From assembly GCA_016703265.1 (NCBI GenBank), contig JADJCK010000012.1, positions 62,001 to 126,000 on the forward strand: a stretch of DNA of 64,000 nt, read 5' to 3'. Numbering within the stretch: the first letter of the stretch is position 1; each line of letters begins with the position of its first letter. Under the pieces are notes generated by a model. That model was not told the origin of the DNA. It saw only the letters and a list, made by a program, of their open reading frames with translations, and did not search any database. This DNA comes from a bacterium. GTDB taxonomy: Bacteria > Krumholzibacteriota > Krumholzibacteriia > LZORAL124-64-63. Positions 26,570-35,727 of this stretch are shown here, in pieces. The position numbers and the translations under genes were made by a program.

Positions 26570-27990
26570 TGAAGACCTACGAGAAATCCGCGGGATTCTT
26601 CCCGAGCTTCGAGCGCAAGAGCGGCCCGGCCAAGGACGCCACGCACTACTGCCCGGGCTGCGGCCACGGCAACGTGCACAAGATGATCGCCGAGGCCCTC
26701 GAGGACATGGGCCTGATCGGGCGGTCGGTGTTCGTGTCGCCGGTCGGTTGCTCGGTGTTCGGCTACTACTACTTCAACTGCGGCAACTTCCAGGCCGCGC
26801 ACGGTCGTGCGCCCGCCGTTGCCACGGCCGTCAAGCGCACGAATCCCGACTCGATCGTGATCTCGTACCAGGGCGACGGCGACCTGGCGGCGATCGGCAC
26901 GGCCGAGACGATCCACGCCGCCAACCGCGGCGAGAACATCTGCGTGTTCTTCGTCAACAACGCCATCTACGGCATGACCGGCGGCCAGATGGCCCCGACG
27001 ACGATGCTGGGCCAGCGCTCGACGACGACGCCGCAGGGGCGCATCGAGACCCTGCACGGCAACCCGATCCGCATGGCCGAGATGCTCGCCACACTCCCCG
27101 CGCCGACCTACATCGAGCGCGTGGCGATCGGCGACAGCAAGCACATCATGAAGGCGCGCAAGGCCATCCGGAAGGCACTCAAGATCCAGGCCGAGGGCAA
27201 GGGCTACAGCTTCGTCGAGATCGTGTCGGCCTGCCCCACCGGCTGGAAAATGGATCCCGTGCACGCCCGCGACTGGCTGATCGAGGACATGCTCAAGGTG
27301 TTCCCGCTCGGCGTCTACAAGGACGAGAGCGAGAGCCGCGACGAGGGCTCGTGGAACCGTCGCTGCGATCCGTACGAGCCGGCTCGCGTGAACGAGTACC
27401 TTGACCGCCTGAAGAGCACGCTCGGCGAGTCCGCCCCCGTGGCGCTCGAGCACGACCTGCACTGCAAGTTCGCCGGCTTCGGCGGCCAGGGCATCCTTAC
27501 GCTCGGCCTGCTGCTGTCGCAGATCGGCATGCGCGCGGGCCAGCACGTGAGCTGGTTCCCGGCCTACGGCCCCGAGATGCGCGGCGGCACCGCCAACTGC
27601 TCGGTGAACGTGTGCCGCGGCCGCATCGGCACGCCGCTGGTGGACAAGCCGAACGTGCTGGTGGTCATGAACCAGCCTTCGCTCGACGCCTTTGCCGGCG
27701 AAGTGGTTGACGGCGGCACCATCATCGTCGACACGACGATCGTCGAGGGTCGCCCCGACGCGAAGCGCCTGCGGCCGGTGCTGATCCCGGCCACCGGGAT
27801 CGCCGACGAGGTCGGCACCGCGAAGATCGCCAACGTGGTGGTCCTCGGTGCGCTGGTTGCCGCCACCGGTTGCTTCCCGCGCGAGTTCTGCGAGGACACG
27901 CTGCGGGCGGCCATCAAGAAGCGCAGCCTCGTGGACATGAACATCGACGCGTTCGGGCGCGGCTACGAATTCGTGAAGAACGCCCGCTAG
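26569..27990 (+). CDS. 2-oxoacid:ferredoxin oxidoreductase, fused beta-gamma subunit
   Basis: A 473-residue fusion. Residues 1-300 form the TPP-binding beta subunit: HYCPGCGHGNVHK, VGCSVFGYYYF, the Mg-TPP motif GDGDLAAIGTAETIHAANR with NNAIYGMTGGQ. Residues about 300-473 are a gamma subunit: FAGFGGQGILTLGLLLSQ, SWFPAYGPEMRGGTANCSV and VVVLGALVAATGCFP. In most genomes these are separate genes. The fusion fixes 1:1 stoichiometry. The TGATG junction with alpha sets the ATG. The reaction is oxidative decarboxylation of a 2-oxoacid to acyl-CoA with ferredoxin reduction, reversible. Confidence 0.92.
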   Translation: MKTYEKSAGFFPSFERKSGPAKDATHYCPGCGHGNVHKMIAEALEDMGLIGRSVFVSPVGCSVFGYYYFNCGNFQAAHGRAPAVATAVKRTNPDSIVISYQGDGDLAAIGTAETIHAANRGENICVFFVNNAIYGMTGGQMAPTTMLGQRSTTTPQGRIETLHGNPIRMAEMLATLPAPTYIERVAIGDSKHIMKARKAIRKALKIQAEGKGYSFVEIVSACPTGWKMDPVHARDWLIEDMLKVFPLGVYKDESESRDEGSWNRRCDPYEPARVNEYLDRLKSTLGESAPVALEHDLHCKFAGFGGQGILTLGLLLSQIGMRAGQHVSWFPAYGPEMRGGTANCSVNVCRGRIGTPLVDKPNVLVVMNQPSLDAFAGEVVDGGTIIVDTTIVEGRPDAKRLRPVLIPATGIADEVGTAKIANVVVLGALVAATGCFPREFCEDTLRAAIKKRSLVDMNIDAFGRGYEFVKNAR

Positions 27991-28009
27991 CGAAGCCAGG
28001 GAGCCAGGC

Positions 28010-29140
28010 ATGATCATCGGGATTCCGCGTTCGCGTGTGGCCGACGAACACCGCGTGGCGCTGCCGCCGCGTGCTGCGGCCGAGTTGACCGCGCGTGGCC
28101 ACGAAGTGCACGTCGAGGTGCGGGCCGGGCTCGGCGCCGGCTTCACGGACGAGCAGTACGAACAGGCCGGCGCGCGCATTGCGCACAGCGCCGAGGAGAT
28201 CTGGGGCCGCGCCGACATGGTCGTCAAGGTCGGCAAGCCGCAGCCCGACGAGTACCCCTTTGTGCGTGAAGGCCAGATCCTGGCCTCGGTGATGAACCTG
28301 GCCGCGGCCGAGCGCGGACTCATCGACCTGCTGGTCGAACGCCGCTGCCTGGCGCTGGACTTCGTGACGATCCAGGAGGAGAACGGGAACCTGCCGGTGC
28401 TGCGGCCGCTGAGCCAGATCGCCGGCCGCATGGTGCCGCAGATCGCGGCCCGCTACCTGCAGACCGATCACGGCGGCCTCGGTATCCTGCTGGGCGGCGC
28501 GCCCGCGGTGCCGCCGGCCGAAGTGGTGGTCATCGGTGCGGGTACGGTCGGACGCAATGCCGTGCGCGCGTGCATCGGCGCCGGTGCGCGGGTCACGTTG
28601 CTGGACAGCGATTTCGCACGCATCACGGAGCTCGACTGGACGTTCCCCGGCCAGGTCACGACGTTCCTCGCCAGCGAGGCGACGCTGCGCAAGGCGCTGT
28701 CGTATGCCGACGTGGTGGTCGGCGCCGTGCTCATCCCGGGCGCCCGGACACCGCACCTGGTCACGCGGGAGATGGTGGGATTGCTGCGCGAGAAGAGCCT
28801 GGTGATCGACATCTCGGTCGACCAGGGCGGCTGCTTCGCCACCAGCCGGCCCACCCGCCTGTCCGATCCGACCTACGTGGTGGACGGTGTGACGCACTTC
28901 TGCGTGCCGAACCTGCCCAGCCTCGTGGCACGGTCGTCCAGCTACGCGCTGGGCGGCGCCATCCTGCCGTACCTGGCGGCCATCGCGGCCCGTGGCCCGC
29001 ACGCGGCCCTGGCCGCCGACCCGTCGCTCGCGCGCGGCGTGAACGTCATGGAAGGGCTGGTGACCCAGCCGGGCCTGGCCGCAGCGCACGGCTGCGCGTG
29101 GACACCCGTGGCCGACCTCCTGCCGGGGGGCACCTCATGA
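28010..29140 (+). CDS. Alanine-dehydrogenase-like protein with altered active site
   Basis: A 376-residue protein of the alanine dehydrogenase / transhydrogenase-alpha superfamily. The Rossmann core VVVIGAGTVGRNAVRAC and the SVDQGGCFATSRPT and DPTYVVDGVTHFCVPNLPS segments match Ald. Arg15 (EHRVALPP) and the Asp of VDQGG are kept. But at the two other key positions of M. tuberculosis Ald, Lys75 is Gly75 (KVGKP instead of KVKEP) and His96 is Asn96 (VMNLA instead of YLHLA). So alanine deamination by the known mechanism is doubtful. It overlaps the CoA-transferase by ATGA, which ties it to the oxidoreductase cluster. Confidence 0.85.
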   Translation: MIIGIPRSRVADEHRVALPPRAAAELTARGHEVHVEVRAGLGAGFTDEQYEQAGARIAHSAEEIWGRADMVVKVGKPQPDEYPFVREGQILASVMNLAAAERGLIDLLVERRCLALDFVTIQEENGNLPVLRPLSQIAGRMVPQIAARYLQTDHGGLGILLGGAPAVPPAEVVVIGAGTVGRNAVRACIGAGARVTLLDSDFARITELDWTFPGQVTTFLASEATLRKALSYADVVVGAVLIPGARTPHLVTREMVGLLREKSLVIDISVDQGGCFATSRPTRLSDPTYVVDGVTHFCVPNLPSLVARSSSYALGGAILPYLAAIAARGPHAALAADPSLARGVNVMEGLVTQPGLAAAHGCAWTPVADLLPGGTS

Positions 29141-30462
29141 GCTGGATGGCGCGCTATCGCGAACGCCTGCGCACCCCCGAGGAAGCGGTGGGCGCCATCG
29201 CCTCGGGCGAGAAGGTCTACCTCGGCTCGGGCTGCGCGGCGCCCCACGGGCTCATCAGCGCCCTGGCGGCGAGGCACGACGAGCTCCGCGGCGTCGACAT
29301 CATCCATCACCTGACCATGGGCGAGGCGCCGTACATCGCCCCGGGCATGGAAGAGAGCTTCCGCCTGCGCGACTGCTTCGTGGCGGCGAACACGCGCGAA
29401 GCGGTCAACGAAGGGCGTGCCGACTACATCCCCATCCACCTGCACGAGATGCCGCGCCTGTTCCGTCGCGGCGTCATCCCGCTGGATTGGGCGCTGATCC
29501 AGGTGAGCCCGCCCGACGAGCACGGCTTCTGCTCCTTCGGCATCGAGGTCGGGGTCACGAAGCCGGCGGCGCTGTGCGCGCGCAACATCGTGGTGGAAGT
29601 GAACCGCCGCATGCCCCGCACGCTGGGCGACAGCTTCATCCACGTCTCCAAAATCGAGGCCTTCGTCGAGGTGGAACGCGACCTGGACGAATTCCATCCC
29701 GAGCCGCCGACGGAACTCGAGCGCGCCGTCGGTCGGCACGTGGCGGGGCTGATCCAGGATGGTGCCTGCCTGCAGCTGGGCCTCGGCGCGATTCCCAACG
29801 CGGTGCTCGAGTTCCTGGGCGACCGCCGCGACCTTGGCGTGCACACCGAGATGATCACCGAGGCGCTGCCCGGCCTGGTGCAGAGCGGCGTCGTGACGGG
29901 CGAGCGCAAGACGCTGCACCCGGGCAAGGTCGTCGCCGGTTTCATCATGGGCACGCGGAAGACCTACGATTTCGCGCACGACAATGCGCTGTTCGAGTTC
30001 CATCCCACCGACTACGTCAACCACCCGGCCACGATCGCCCGCAATGTGGGCATGACAGCGGTCAACAGCGCCATCGAGGTCGACCTGACCGGCCAGGTCT
30101 GTTCCGACTCGATCGGCGAGCGTATCCACAGCGGGTTCGGCGGCCAGGCCGACTTCATGCGTGGTGCGGCCCTGGCCGAGGGCGGCCTGCCGATCATCGC
30201 GCTGCCGTCGACGACTTCCGACGGCACGCGGTCGCGCATCGTGCCCTTCCTGGCCCACGGCGCCGGCGTGGTGATCACGCGAGCGGACGTGCATGTCGTC
30301 GTCACCGAGTACGGCGCGGCGCCCATGCTCGGACGCAGCCTGCGCGAGCGCGCCGAGGCCCTGATCGGCATCGCGCACCCCGATTTCCGCGAGTCGCTGC
30401 TGGCTTCGGCCCGGGAGCGGGGCGTTTTCGGGCGCGTCTGGCCGGGCGGGCTGCCTGCCTGA
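29137..30462 (+). CDS. Acetyl-CoA hydrolase/4-hydroxybutyrate-type CoA-transferase
   Basis: A 441-residue class I-like CoA-transferase. GSGCAAPHGLISAL forms the N-terminal pocket. VHTEMITEALPGLV contains the HTEM Glu expected to form the glutamyl-CoA thioester, and FGGQADFMRGAALAEGG is the GGxxD CoA-binding motif. The enzyme exchanges CoA between acyl-CoA and a carboxylate such as acetate, or hydrolyses it. It overlaps the Ald-like gene by 4 bases and closes the oxidoreductase cluster, where it could convert the acyl-CoA product to free acid. Confidence 0.9.
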   Translation: MSWMARYRERLRTPEEAVGAIASGEKVYLGSGCAAPHGLISALAARHDELRGVDIIHHLTMGEAPYIAPGMEESFRLRDCFVAANTREAVNEGRADYIPIHLHEMPRLFRRGVIPLDWALIQVSPPDEHGFCSFGIEVGVTKPAALCARNIVVEVNRRMPRTLGDSFIHVSKIEAFVEVERDLDEFHPEPPTELERAVGRHVAGLIQDGACLQLGLGAIPNAVLEFLGDRRDLGVHTEMITEALPGLVQSGVVTGERKTLHPGKVVAGFIMGTRKTYDFAHDNALFEFHPTDYVNHPATIARNVGMTAVNSAIEVDLTGQVCSDSIGERIHSGFGGQADFMRGAALAEGGLPIIALPSTTSDGTRSRIVPFLAHGAGVVITRADVHVVVTEYGAAPMLGRSLRERAEALIGIAHPDFRESLLASARERGVFGRVWPGGLPA

Positions 30463-30572
30463 ACCCGGCCTGCGGCCCGCCGCCGTTGACACCGGGCGCA
30501 TTCATGGACTAGATGTGAGGCAGTGCGCGGCTGTGTCCGACAGCCGCGCCGGTCCGTCCCCCCGGGAGTTCC

Positions 30573-31964
30573 ATGACGCAGAGCGACCCCAGCGCGCCCA
30601 CGGGAGCCGGTCCGTCTCCCGACGAGATGGCGGGCGCCACCATCCTCATCGTCGACGACGAGCCGGAACTCTGCCGCGCGCTCAGCAAGCTGCTCGGGCG
30701 CAACGGCTATGCGGTCGTGACGGCGGGCAACGGCGAGGAAGCGCTGCAGGTCCTGCGGCGGCAGGAGATTCATCTCGTGCTGTCCGACCTGCAGATGCCC
30801 CGCATGGGCGGCCTCGACCTGCTCAAGGCGGCGCAGATCATCTCGCCGTCCACCGAGTTCGTCATCATCACCGGGCACGGTTCGATCGAAACGGCTGTCG
30901 ATGCCATGAAATCCGGCGCTTACGACTTCATCGAGAAGCCCTTCTCGACGTCCACCACGCTGAAGGTGGTGCGCAAGGCGCTCGAGAAGCAGAACCTGCT
31001 GATGGAGAACCGGCAGCTGCGGCGCAAGCTGGACGAGATCCAGGGCACTGCGGACATCATCGGTCGCAGCGAACCCATGCGACGGGCCATCGCCACGGCG
31101 CAGCAGGCGGCCCCGAGCAGCGCGACGATCCTGATCACCGGGGAGAGCGGCACGGGCAAGGAGGTGTTCGCCTCGGCCATCCACCGCTGGAGCGATCGCG
31201 CCCGGCGCAACATGGTCACCGTCAGCTGCGCCGCGCTGCCCGAAACGCTGCTGGAAGCAGAGCTGTTCGGCTACGAGAAGGGCGCCTTCACCGGCGCCGT
31301 GGCGCGCCGCAAGGGACGCTTCGAGCTGGCCGACCGCGGCACGCTGTTCCTGGACGAAGTGGGGGAGATGAGCCCCACCACGCAGGTGAAGCTGCTGCGT
31401 GTGCTCCAGGAAGGCACGCTGGAGCGGCTCGGCGGCGGCGAGCCGGTGGTGGTCGACGTGAGGATCATCGCCGCCACCAATTCCGACCTGCCCGCCCTCG
31501 TGGAGGCCGGGCGCTTCCGTGAGGACCTTTTCTACCGGTTGAACGTGATCAACCTGGAACTGCCGCCCCTGCGGCGGCGCGGCGATGACGTGACGCTGCT
31601 CGCGGACTTCTTCCTTGCCCGCTACAACGCCAAGAACAGCAAGCAGCTGTCGGGCTTCACGCCGGCGGCGCTGGAGGTGCTCGGGCGCTACGGCTGGCCC
31701 GGCAACGTGCGCGAACTCGAGAACGCCGTCGAGCGGGCGGTCGTGCTCTCACGCCAGTCGCAGGTCGACGTCGACGCCCTGCCGCCCAACGTGGTGGCCG
31801 GCCGGGCGCGCCTTGAGCAGGTGGTCATCCCCGTGGGCTGCACGCTGCGCGATGCCGAGATGGAGCTGATCCAGGCCACGCTCGAAAGCACCGGCGGGGA
31901 CAAGGAAATGGCCGCCAGGATCCTCGGCATTGCGGCCCGCACCATCTACCGGCGGCTCCAGTAG
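30573..31964 (+). CDS. NtrC-type sigma-54-dependent response regulator
   Basis: A 463-residue transcription activator. A receiver domain (about 22-140) has DDE, the acceptor Asp in VLSDLQMP and Lys in IEKPFS. The AAA+ domain (about 165-390) carries Walker A GESGTGKE, the sigma-54-contacting GAFTGA, and Walker B GTLFLDEVGEM. A Fis-type HTH (MAARILGIAARTIYRRLQ) ends the protein. It needs a partner histidine kinase, which is not adjacent; the receiver-bearing kinase-like gene at 21.4 kb is 9 kb away. No sigma-54 promoter was recognised nearby. Confidence 0.94.
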   Translation: MTQSDPSAPTGAGPSPDEMAGATILIVDDEPELCRALSKLLGRNGYAVVTAGNGEEALQVLRRQEIHLVLSDLQMPRMGGLDLLKAAQIISPSTEFVIITGHGSIETAVDAMKSGAYDFIEKPFSTSTTLKVVRKALEKQNLLMENRQLRRKLDEIQGTADIIGRSEPMRRAIATAQQAAPSSATILITGESGTGKEVFASAIHRWSDRARRNMVTVSCAALPETLLEAELFGYEKGAFTGAVARRKGRFELADRGTLFLDEVGEMSPTTQVKLLRVLQEGTLERLGGGEPVVVDVRIIAATNSDLPALVEAGRFREDLFYRLNVINLELPPLRRRGDDVTLLADFFLARYNAKNSKQLSGFTPAALEVLGRYGWPGNVRELENAVERAVVLSRQSQVDVDALPPNVVAGRARLEQVVIPVGCTLRDAEMELIQATLESTGGDKEMAARILGIAARTIYRRLQ

Positions 31965-31979
31965 GGGGCGGGGGCTCCC

Positions 31980-32008
31980 TTGACCCCTTTTGGGGCCGGG
32001 GCTATATT
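31980..32008 (+). promoter_or_regulatory. Sigma-70 promoter of tRNA-Leu
   Basis: TTGACC, 17 bases, TATATT, ending 90 bases before the tRNA. Both hexamers are close to consensus. Downstream readthrough could also supply the tig-clpP-clpX genes. Confidence 0.7.
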
Positions 32009-32098
32009 CGCGCGGCCCGCGCCGCCGCGGGGCCCGTTCCCCGGAATCGCCTGATGGGTTTGTGAGCACCGGATTGCCGGCGCCCAATCGGTTTCCAA

Positions 32099-32183
32099 GC
32101 GAGAGTGGCGGAACTGGCAGACACGCAGGATTTAGGTTCCTGTGGGGAAACCCGTGGGGGTTCGAGCCCCCCCTCTCGCACCA
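32099..32183 (+). tRNA. tRNA-Leu (UAG anticodon)
   Basis: An 85-base tRNA with acceptor stem GCGAGAG/CTCTCGC, discriminator A and encoded CCA. The anticodon stem CAGGA/TCCTG encloses TTTAGGT, giving anticodon TAG at 32133-32135 (reads CUA/CUN leucine codons). A long variable arm (TGGGGAAACCCG) is typical of Leu. The T arm is GGGGGTTCGAGCCCCC. Confidence 0.96.
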
Positions 32184-32240
32184 GGACCCTCCGGGGCGCA
32201 CCAGGACCCTTCGGGGCGCACCAGGACCCTTCGGGGCGCA
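32178..32240 (+). repeat. Tandem 20-base repeat seeded on the tRNA 3' end
   Basis: A unit of 20 bases, GCACCAGGACCCTTCGGGGC, starts at 32178 (inside the tRNA 3' end, with one C for T change), 32198 and 32218; a fourth start at 32238 diverges after GCACCAGG. Each of the copies at 32198 and 32218 contains CCC-TTCG-GGG, a UUCG tetraloop hairpin. Every copy repeats the tRNA's CGCACCA terminus. Confidence 0.9.
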
Positions 32241-32247
32241 CCAGGCA

Positions 32248-32261
32248 GGCCCTCCGGGGCC
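32248..32261 (+). terminator. Hairpin after the tRNA-Leu repeats
   Basis: GGCCC/GGGCC form a 5-bp stem with a TCCG loop, followed by CGTTTCCC. A weak candidate for tRNA-Leu transcript end or processing. Confidence 0.3.
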
Positions 32262-32341
32262 CGTTTCCCAGCACTGCGCGCCGCGCCCGGGGCCTTCCAG
32301 CGCCGGGCCGTTTTCACATTCCACACGCAAGGATCAAGGCC

Positions 32342-33685
32342 ATGTCCGAGAACCAGACCGGCGCCGATCGGCCCATCGTCACGACCGTCGAGTCGCCTGA
32401 GCCCTGCCGTCGCGTCATCCGCGCCGAGGTCGCCCGCTCCCTCTACGAGCGCGAATACGCCGACCGGCTCAAGAAGGCCGCCCGGACACACCATCGCCCG
32501 GGCTTCCGCAAGGGACACACGCCGAAGGCGGTTCTCGAGCGGGAACTGGGCGAGATGATCCGCGTCGAGGCCGTCGAGGCGCTGGTGCCGAAGGCCTGGA
32601 TCAATGCCATCCTCGAGCACAAGCTTGCGCCGGTGAACGATCCGGCGCTGGAAAACCTCGAGTTCAAGGAGGAGGGCCCCCTGAAGTTCGACCTCGTGGT
32701 CGAGGTGCGGCCCGAGATCAAGCTGAACGACCTGTCCGGGCTGCCCGTGAAGCGGCGGCAGGTGTCGGTGTCCGACGAGGATGTCGAGCGGGTGATCGAG
32801 CGGCTGCGCGAGGCGCGGGCCGGCTGGGAGACCGTCGAGCGCGAGGCGCGCAACGGCGACCAGGTCACGCTTGACCTGCTGCCCGGCGATGACGCCGGCA
32901 ACTTCGACGAGGCCCGCCTGATTGCCGACCAGCGCTTCGTGCTGGGCGCCGAGAACAATCTCCCGGCGTTCAACGAGCGCCTCGACGGCTGTGCCGCCGG
33001 CAACGAACGCATCGTCGAGGTTGCCTACCCGGCCGACCATCCGAACCCGCAGCTGCAGGGGCGTTCGGTCAAGTTTCGCTGCCTGATCAAGTCGGTGGCC
33101 CAGAAGAAGCTGGCGGAGCTCGACGACGCGTTCGCCGCCAGCTGCGGCCCGGTCCAGGACGTGGCCGGACTGCGCGCGGACATCCGCAAGGACCTGGAGA
33201 AGGAGGCGGCCCGCCGCGTCGCCCAGGAGCTGGATGTCCAGCTCCAGGCGGAACTCCTGAAGCGGCACGAGGTTCCCCTGCCGCAGTCCATGGTCGACAA
33301 GTACCTCGAGTCGGGGCTGGCCGAGCTGCACCAGCGCAACCTGCGGGTTGGACGCGCCAACACCGAGCAGGAGGACGCGACCTACCGCGAGGAGGGGCGT
33401 CCGCACGCCGAACGCGCGCTGCGGGGCATGCTCCTGCTCGAAGCCGTCCGGCGGCAGGAAGAGATCAAGGCGGACAAGGAGGCGGTCGATGAACGGATCG
33501 CCGAGATTGCCGCCGAAAACGGTTTCGAGGTTGACCGGTACCGTGAATTCGTCGACAGTGGCGACGAGCGGGAACGGATCGAATACGACCTTCTCGAGCG
33601 GCGTACGTACGATTTCCTGCTGTCGCGCGCGGCGGTCCAGGATGTGCCCGCGGACACGGATGTCCTGAGTGAAACGGTCTCCTGA
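32342..33685 (+). CDS. tig: Trigger factor (ribosome-associated chaperone/PPIase)
   Basis: A 447-residue chaperone that meets nascent chains at the ribosome exit. The ribosome-binding domain shows the loop GFRKGHTPKAVLE (usual GFRKGKVP). The middle FKBP-like PPIase domain (about 160-250) is divergent: GDQVTLDL fits, but the canonical substrate-pocket residues are not obvious. The C-terminal arms follow (ELDVQLQAELLKRHEVPLPQSMVDKYL). It starts the cluster tig-clpP-clpX-lon-engB, a common proteostasis order, 77 bases downstream of the tRNA repeats. Confidence 0.92.
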   Translation: MSENQTGADRPIVTTVESPEPCRRVIRAEVARSLYEREYADRLKKAARTHHRPGFRKGHTPKAVLERELGEMIRVEAVEALVPKAWINAILEHKLAPVNDPALENLEFKEEGPLKFDLVVEVRPEIKLNDLSGLPVKRRQVSVSDEDVERVIERLREARAGWETVEREARNGDQVTLDLLPGDDAGNFDEARLIADQRFVLGAENNLPAFNERLDGCAAGNERIVEVAYPADHPNPQLQGRSVKFRCLIKSVAQKKLAELDDAFAASCGPVQDVAGLRADIRKDLEKEAARRVAQELDVQLQAELLKRHEVPLPQSMVDKYLESGLAELHQRNLRVGRANTEQEDATYREEGRPHAERALRGMLLLEAVRRQEEIKADKEAVDERIAEIAAENGFEVDRYREFVDSGDERERIEYDLLERRTYDFLLSRAAVQDVPADTDVLSETVS

Positions 33686-33701
33686 TCGAAACGGAGTAGT
33701 G

Positions 33702-34313
33702 ATGCTGGTTCCCGTGGTCGTTGATCAAACCAGTCATGGCGAGCGCGCCTATGACATCTATTCGCGGCTCCTCAAGGACCGCATCATTTTCCTCGGCTTT
33801 CCGGTCGATGACAACATCGCCAATCTGGTCATCGCCCAGATGCTCTTTCTGCAAGCTGAGGATCCTGAACGGGATATCTATCTTTACATCAACAGTCCCG
33901 GCGGCAGCGTGACCGCTGGTCTTGCCATCTACGATACGATGCAATACATTACAAATGATGTGGTTACCATCTGCATGGGGCAGGCGGCCAGCATGGGCGC
34001 CGTGCTCCTGGCGGCCGGCAAGGACGGCAAACGGTCGGCGCTGAAGAACTCGCGGGTGATGATCCATCAGCCTCTGGGCGGCAGCCAGGGCCAGGCGAGC
34101 ATGATCGAGATCTACACCCGGGAGATCCTGAGCATCCGGGACAAGCTCTACGGCATCCTCGCCAAGCATACCGGCCAGTCGCTCGAGAAGATAGCCGCCG
34201 ACAGTGACCGAGACTTCTTCATGTCCGCCGACGAGGCCTGCGCTTACGGGATCGTCGACAAGGTCATCGAGAGCCGCAGCGAAATCGAGACGGACAAGGC
34301 GAAGAAGAAGTAG
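33702..34313 (+). CDS. clpP: ATP-dependent Clp protease proteolytic subunit
   Basis: A 203-residue serine protease forming tetradecamers. The catalytic triad is Ser97 (GQAASMGA), His122 (MIHQP) and Asp171 (SDRDFFMS). ATG 33702 with CGGAG upstream is preferred over an upstream in-frame ATG. The first 300 bases use AT-ending codons (e.g. aatctggtc, acaaatgatgtg) far more than neighbours, a shift that ends near 33,970. Conserved sequence or strong translation may explain it. ClpX lies 38 bases downstream. Confidence 0.96.
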   Translation: MLVPVVVDQTSHGERAYDIYSRLLKDRIIFLGFPVDDNIANLVIAQMLFLQAEDPERDIYLYINSPGGSVTAGLAIYDTMQYITNDVVTICMGQAASMGAVLLAAGKDGKRSALKNSRVMIHQPLGGSQGQASMIEIYTREILSIRDKLYGILAKHTGQSLEKIAADSDRDFFMSADEACAYGIVDKVIESRSEIETDKAKKK

Positions 34314-34351
34314 GGCCGTTCGGGCCCGCGGGACGCGGTCGGGGAGCAGTG

Positions 34352-35615
<1,264 letters not shown>

Positions 35616-35727
35616 TCCCGAGCGTGCGTCGGCCCCGCCGGGGTCGCCCGGCCGCGGCCGGAGCGATCCCGGCGCGGTCGTCACCATCGCCGGCAGCCCG
35701 CGCACTCCCACCGTGCCAAGGAGCATG

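Noticed and set aside
32178..32240. Repeats at the tRNA end as an integration attachment site
   Set aside because: No integrase, no flanking direct repeat at distance and no mobile gene nearby.
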